Positions 55,175 to 57,489 of a stretch of DNA of 57,489 nucleotides are shown one piece after another; position 1 is the stretch's first letter; each line of letters begins with the position of its first letter. Both the position numbers and the translations under genes were made by a program. The DNA is taken from IMG/VR virus record IMGVR_UViG_3300031973_001259, positions 1-57,489 of that record; one strand, written 5' to 3'. The stretch is from a virus. The notes beneath the pieces were generated by a model that worked only from the letters and a program-made list of their open reading frames with translations, was not told the origin of the DNA and ran no database searches.

Positions 55175-55381
55175 TTACCAAAAATTATGTTTGAAAGAGT
55201 TCTTTTCGAGATCTTCATAATATTTTATCAATCTCTCTACTTGTTTTTTATCAGTACCACAGGGAGCATTCTTTAAACAAATAAGAATACATTTTTCATC
55301 ACCGATAGGAGGTTTAATAGAAAACCCCCACTTATCTACTTTACCCCTCGGTGCTTCGCATGGATCAAATTCATGTGGCAT
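55175..55381 (-). CDS. Small hypothetical protein (68 aa)
   Basis: ATG at 55381 overlaps the upstream stop by one base (TAATG), giving 68 residues beginning MPHEFDPCEAPRGKVDKWGF. Three cysteines follow, and the C-terminal half is a helix (QVERLIKYYEDLEKN). No family recognised. Confidence 0.5.
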   Translation of the reverse strand: MPHEFDPCEAPRGKVDKWGFSIKPPIGDEKCILICLKNAPCGTDKKQVERLIKYYEDLEKNSFKHNFW

Positions 55382-55695
55382 TAGTCTCGCTGTCTCCAAT
55401 CATCAGGTTTGTCTTGGTGAAACCAACTCTTGATATCGTCAGCATCAGTAAATCCCTTCTTGTGATTGGATGGATCGGGATCTCCTAAACCCATCCTATT
55501 CAGAAAATCGTCTGTGCTACCTTCTTCGATATTTTGAGATGCTTGGCGTCTTGCCATCTTTAACATCTCATTAGCAGATGTATTTGCCTTAGCAAGTTTC
55601 TGTGCCCAAACCATATCATCTAATTTAACTTTTTCTCCATTAGCAATACATTTACAAATAAACTCCAGCTTTAGTCGGTACTGTGTGGAAAGCAT
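55381..55695 (-). CDS. Conserved T4-like cyanophage hypothetical protein
   Basis: A 104-residue protein with a helical N-terminal region (VKLDDMVWAQKLAKANTSAN, about residues 23-42) and a conserved end, MGLGDPDPSNHKKGFTDADD, finishing with DDWRQRD. This pattern recurs in many marine T4-like cyanophages, from memory. It is highly charged; function unknown. Confidence 0.7.
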   Translation of the reverse strand: MLSTQYRLKLEFICKCIANGEKVKLDDMVWAQKLAKANTSANEMLKMARRQASQNIEEGSTDDFLNRMGLGDPDPSNHKKGFTDADDIKSWFHQDKPDDWRQRD

Positions 55696-55714
55696 TCGGA
55701 ACCCCTAGCAAACT

Positions 55715-55721
55715 TATTTAG
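55715..55721 (-). promoter_or_regulatory. Candidate late promoter (CTAAATA)
   Basis: CTAAATA on the minus strand, about 20 bp upstream of the 104-residue gene and just after the neighbouring oxygenase stop. Confidence 0.4.
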
Positions 55722-55722
55722 T

Positions 55723-56388
55723 CTATACTTGGACCCAGTGATGTGGTGAAGTGACGACATTTTCGTAGTTGTGGTCTACATTTACAGTAGAGGTCACGAA
55801 GATATCATAAACGATTGAAGCTCTAAAGTCAACTCCATTAAACTCTGTTACCCTATGCAAAATATTAGATGGAAAAATAATTAGATCACCATCTTCTGGA
55901 TCTAAACTGTAAATACCATAATCATCATTAACATTCAATGGAAGATTATCCATATAACCTTCAGAGGCAAGAGTCAATGTTCCACCATTCCCCTGAGTTC
56001 TTAAGTAGTAGATACCACTAAAGTGAGATCCCTTATGCAAATGATCTGGATTGCCACCCTCGTCTGGTCTACACACATTGGGCCAGGACTTTTGAAAGAA
56101 GATGTCATGATCATAATCCTTGTCATCTTCAGTTTGTCTACACATACCAGATAGATACTGCCTCGTAGCATGTGCCATCTGAGCATTCAACCAATAAAAT
56201 TCTTTAGTTTTATGTAAGAGAAAAAACTTTGGTATGTCTTGGTCACCAGTAAAGTTACCATTATCTTCAATCTCTTCTAAGTTTTTATAGTAAAACTCTT
56301 TACATAGATCCATCATTCCTTTCCACTCTTTTTGTGGACAGGGAACATTTGATCTGTAAATTGCTGTTGGAAAGATATGTTCTATCAT
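55723..56388 (-). CDS. 2-oxoglutarate/Fe(II) oxygenase-like protein (2OG-FeII_Oxy_5 type)
   Basis: A 221-residue protein typical of the cyanophage oxygenase group: FPTAIYRSN at the start, then H-x-H in PDHLHKGSHFSGIYYLRTQG, GGTLTLASEG, the distal His in LIIFPSNILHRVTEF and Arg in DFRASIVYDIF. It is the first oxygenase of the right-hand group. Substrate unknown. Confidence 0.75.
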   Translation of the reverse strand: MIEHIFPTAIYRSNVPCPQKEWKGMMDLCKEFYYKNLEEIEDNGNFTGDQDIPKFFLLHKTKEFYWLNAQMAHATRQYLSGMCRQTEDDKDYDHDIFFQKSWPNVCRPDEGGNPDHLHKGSHFSGIYYLRTQGNGGTLTLASEGYMDNLPLNVNDDYGIYSLDPEDGDLIIFPSNILHRVTEFNGVDFRASIVYDIFVTSTVNVDHNYENVVTSPHHWVQV

Positions 56389-56395
56389 AAGCCAA

Positions 56396-57034
56396 TTACA
56401 GGTTTTGAGCCAGAGATATCACGGGAAGATGTAACCAATTATTTTTACAGTAATTGCAATTATCAGGGACTTCTACATCATATGGGGATATTTTAATACC
56501 AAACTGAACCCCTTCGGGCAAATCCATTAAGGTGCGATATACATTTTTCCCCCAGTCCTCAATATCATTTCCTTGACTAGAACAATAAAAAGAATACCGG
56601 GATCGTTTTTTTGCCAGATGTTTAAAACATTTTAATATAAAGAAAGTGACTGCACAATTATTAATACAAATATTAGAGGTATCCCCCTCTAAGTATGGGT
56701 CAAAGAAAAAACAATCAAACTTTCCCAATCCACTTATATCAGGCCATGCTTGTTTGATAACTGTAGTATTAGGATATTGTTTAGACCACTCCAAAGCTTT
56801 TTCATAGACTACAGGATCTGGTTCCAGTACAGTATATGATTTAGGTTTCCACTTCATAATTTGATCAGCAGAATATCCCATACCAAATCCAATCTCTAGA
56901 ACATCACCATAAGGTTCTAAGAAATCTATACAATCTATCATATACTTATGTTCCCATTCCATCATGTACTGATGGTCTCTGGAGGAACCGTAAAGTATAT
57001 CGTTATCGTTTATGTCTCTTCGATATTCGGCCAT
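56396..57034 (-). CDS. SAM-dependent methyltransferase-like protein
   Basis: A 212-residue Rossmann methyltransferase. The SAM motif I is DVLEIGFGMGYSADQI (about residues 44-59), the acidic post-I residue is in YTVLEPDPVVYEKA, and FDCFFFDPY marks motif IV. The GFGMG wording is similar to small-molecule methyltransferases of the guanidinoacetate type. Target is unknown. It overlaps the nuclease-like gene by 25 bp. Confidence 0.75.
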   Translation of the reverse strand: MAEYRRDINDNDILYGSSRDHQYMMEWEHKYMIDCIDFLEPYGDVLEIGFGMGYSADQIMKWKPKSYTVLEPDPVVYEKALEWSKQYPNTTVIKQAWPDISGLGKFDCFFFDPYLEGDTSNICINNCAVTFFILKCFKHLAKKRSRYSFYCSSQGNDIEDWGKNVYRTLMDLPEGVQFGIKISPYDVEVPDNCNYCKNNWLHLPVISLAQNL

Positions 57035-57456
57035 GAATAATAATCTTTTTTATAATAACGACCCAAGATATTACTATTGTAATACTTGGGGTCACCGTTT
57101 TCAAGAGATTCTGTTAGGACAGAATGGACAAATAATTGTTTGGTTTCTTCGTAGTTAACTTTACCCTTTGTTAATTGTAACGAAAGTATTTCTCGTTTGA
57201 AGGAACTATTTCCAAGTCCACGGCGGTCCCGATTAAGTTCGTCAGAGCTTCCGTAGTATCTTTTCCAGTCGCTCTCACTCTTAACTCGCCTACCTCCACC
57301 TCTAGGCTTTCGTAGTTGGTGAAAGTACTTCCTACCGATGTATTGCCTACCTGATTCGAGATTAGTAATCCGGTAGACAAAACCGACAAACTCACCAATG
57401 TTCTCAGATAAAAAAGGTTGTCCTTCAAAAATCCAGGGGTTTTCATAATCAACCAT
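57010..57456 (-). CDS. GIY-YIG-like endonuclease
   Basis: A 148-residue protein with a GIY-YIG-like core: GFVYRITNLESGRQYIGRKYF (residues about 25-45; the family GIY reads GFV-Y and YIG is intact), followed by a conserved Arg and a KRYYGSS segment near residue 66. The Arg/Gly-rich part resembles T4 Seg-type or free-standing homing nucleases. It may be a homing endonuclease or a repair nuclease; no self-splicing element is seen nearby. Confidence 0.65.
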   Translation of the reverse strand: MVDYENPWIFEGQPFLSENIGEFVGFVYRITNLESGRQYIGRKYFHQLRKPRGGGRRVKSESDWKRYYGSSDELNRDRRGLGNSSFKREILSLQLTKGKVNYEETKQLFVHSVLTESLENGDPKYYNSNILGRYYKKDYYSWPNIEET

Positions 57457-57472
57457 GATGTATTTAAACTAC

Positions 57473-57478
57473 ATTATA
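57473..57478 (-). promoter_or_regulatory. Possible -10 box upstream of the nuclease gene
   Basis: Minus strand TATAAT, about 17 bp upstream of the GIY-YIG-like ATG. A -35, if any, is off the window edge. Confidence 0.35.
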
Positions 57479-57489
57479 TAGTCTCAGTT

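Noticed and set aside
57010-57456. GIY-YIG-like gene as evidence of a group I intron
   Set aside because: No split gene or conserved intron core is visible on either side within the window.
1-57489. CRISPR array, rRNA gene, insertion sequence or toxin-antitoxin pair
   Set aside because: No regular short repeats with spacers, no rRNA-like stretch, no transposase and no convincing toxin family were seen on reading both strands.

Overview
The window is a 57.5-kb piece of the genome of a T4-like cyanophage, a contractile-tailed myovirus that infects marine Synechococcus or Prochlorococcus. Three kinds of evidence support this. T4 core genes are present: gp4, gp26, gp32, gp33, gp48, gp51, gp53 and gp54. 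Cyanophage hallmark genes are present: psbA, psbD, two high-light-inducible proteins, phoH, thyX, purC, purM, a PrnA-type halogenase and a short peroxiredoxin. Promoters are of the T4 late type (ATAAATA) and the host sigma-70 type. Nothing suggests a host chromosome, a prophage or a contig of mixed origin. Nearly all genes are on the minus strand; the plus-strand genes are gp4, a small ORF, gp48, gp53 and an isolated hldD.

Layout by region. 1-5150: baseplate, tail-tube and head-completion genes. 5150-11750: DNA replication, late transcription and nucleotide genes (gp32, DUF1825, gp33, a PD-(D/E)XK nuclease, phoH, thyX, glutaredoxin) with many small ORFs. 11785-17820: two 2-oxoglutarate/Fe(II) oxygenase-like genes and a 1646-residue fusion of a subtilisin-like protease with tail-fibre sequence. 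17890-24010: an apparent heptose cassette made of an ADP-heptose epimerase, HAD phosphatase, heptose kinase, nucleotidyltransferase, cupin, carbamoyltransferase and GT9-like transferase, followed by an oxygenase. 24080-31220: tail-fibre or adhesin region with two paralogous cysteine-rich, glycine-rich proteins around a chaperone-like gene, then a 1222-residue fibre protein. 31250-33260: two more oxygenases and a secreted HEGWH metalloprotease. 33290-41045: metabolic genes (purM, purC, psbD, psbA, halogenase, peroxiredoxin, two hli) and a small porin-like protein. 41160-51012: an eleven-gene surface-glycan operon with GDP-fucose synthesis, GT11 alpha-1,2-fucosyltransferase, GT6 (ABO-type) transferase, further glycosyltransferases and methyltransferases. 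51016-57489: small conserved ORFs, five more oxygenases, tRNA-Val(UAC), tRNA-Arg(UCU), a methyltransferase and a GIY-YIG-like nuclease.

The photosynthesis, purine and pyrimidine genes would keep host energy and nucleotide supply going during infection. The two sugar clusters could decorate either the host envelope or the virion; the sequence does not say which. The most unusual observations are the fucose/GT6 pair that resembles synthesis of a blood-group antigen, the heptose plus carbamoyl cassette, the protease-fibre fusion, the paired adhesins with 29 conserved cysteines, and the recurrent fusion of terminators, promoters and stop codons into single compact elements. All functional calls come from reading motifs and gene order; no database search was run.
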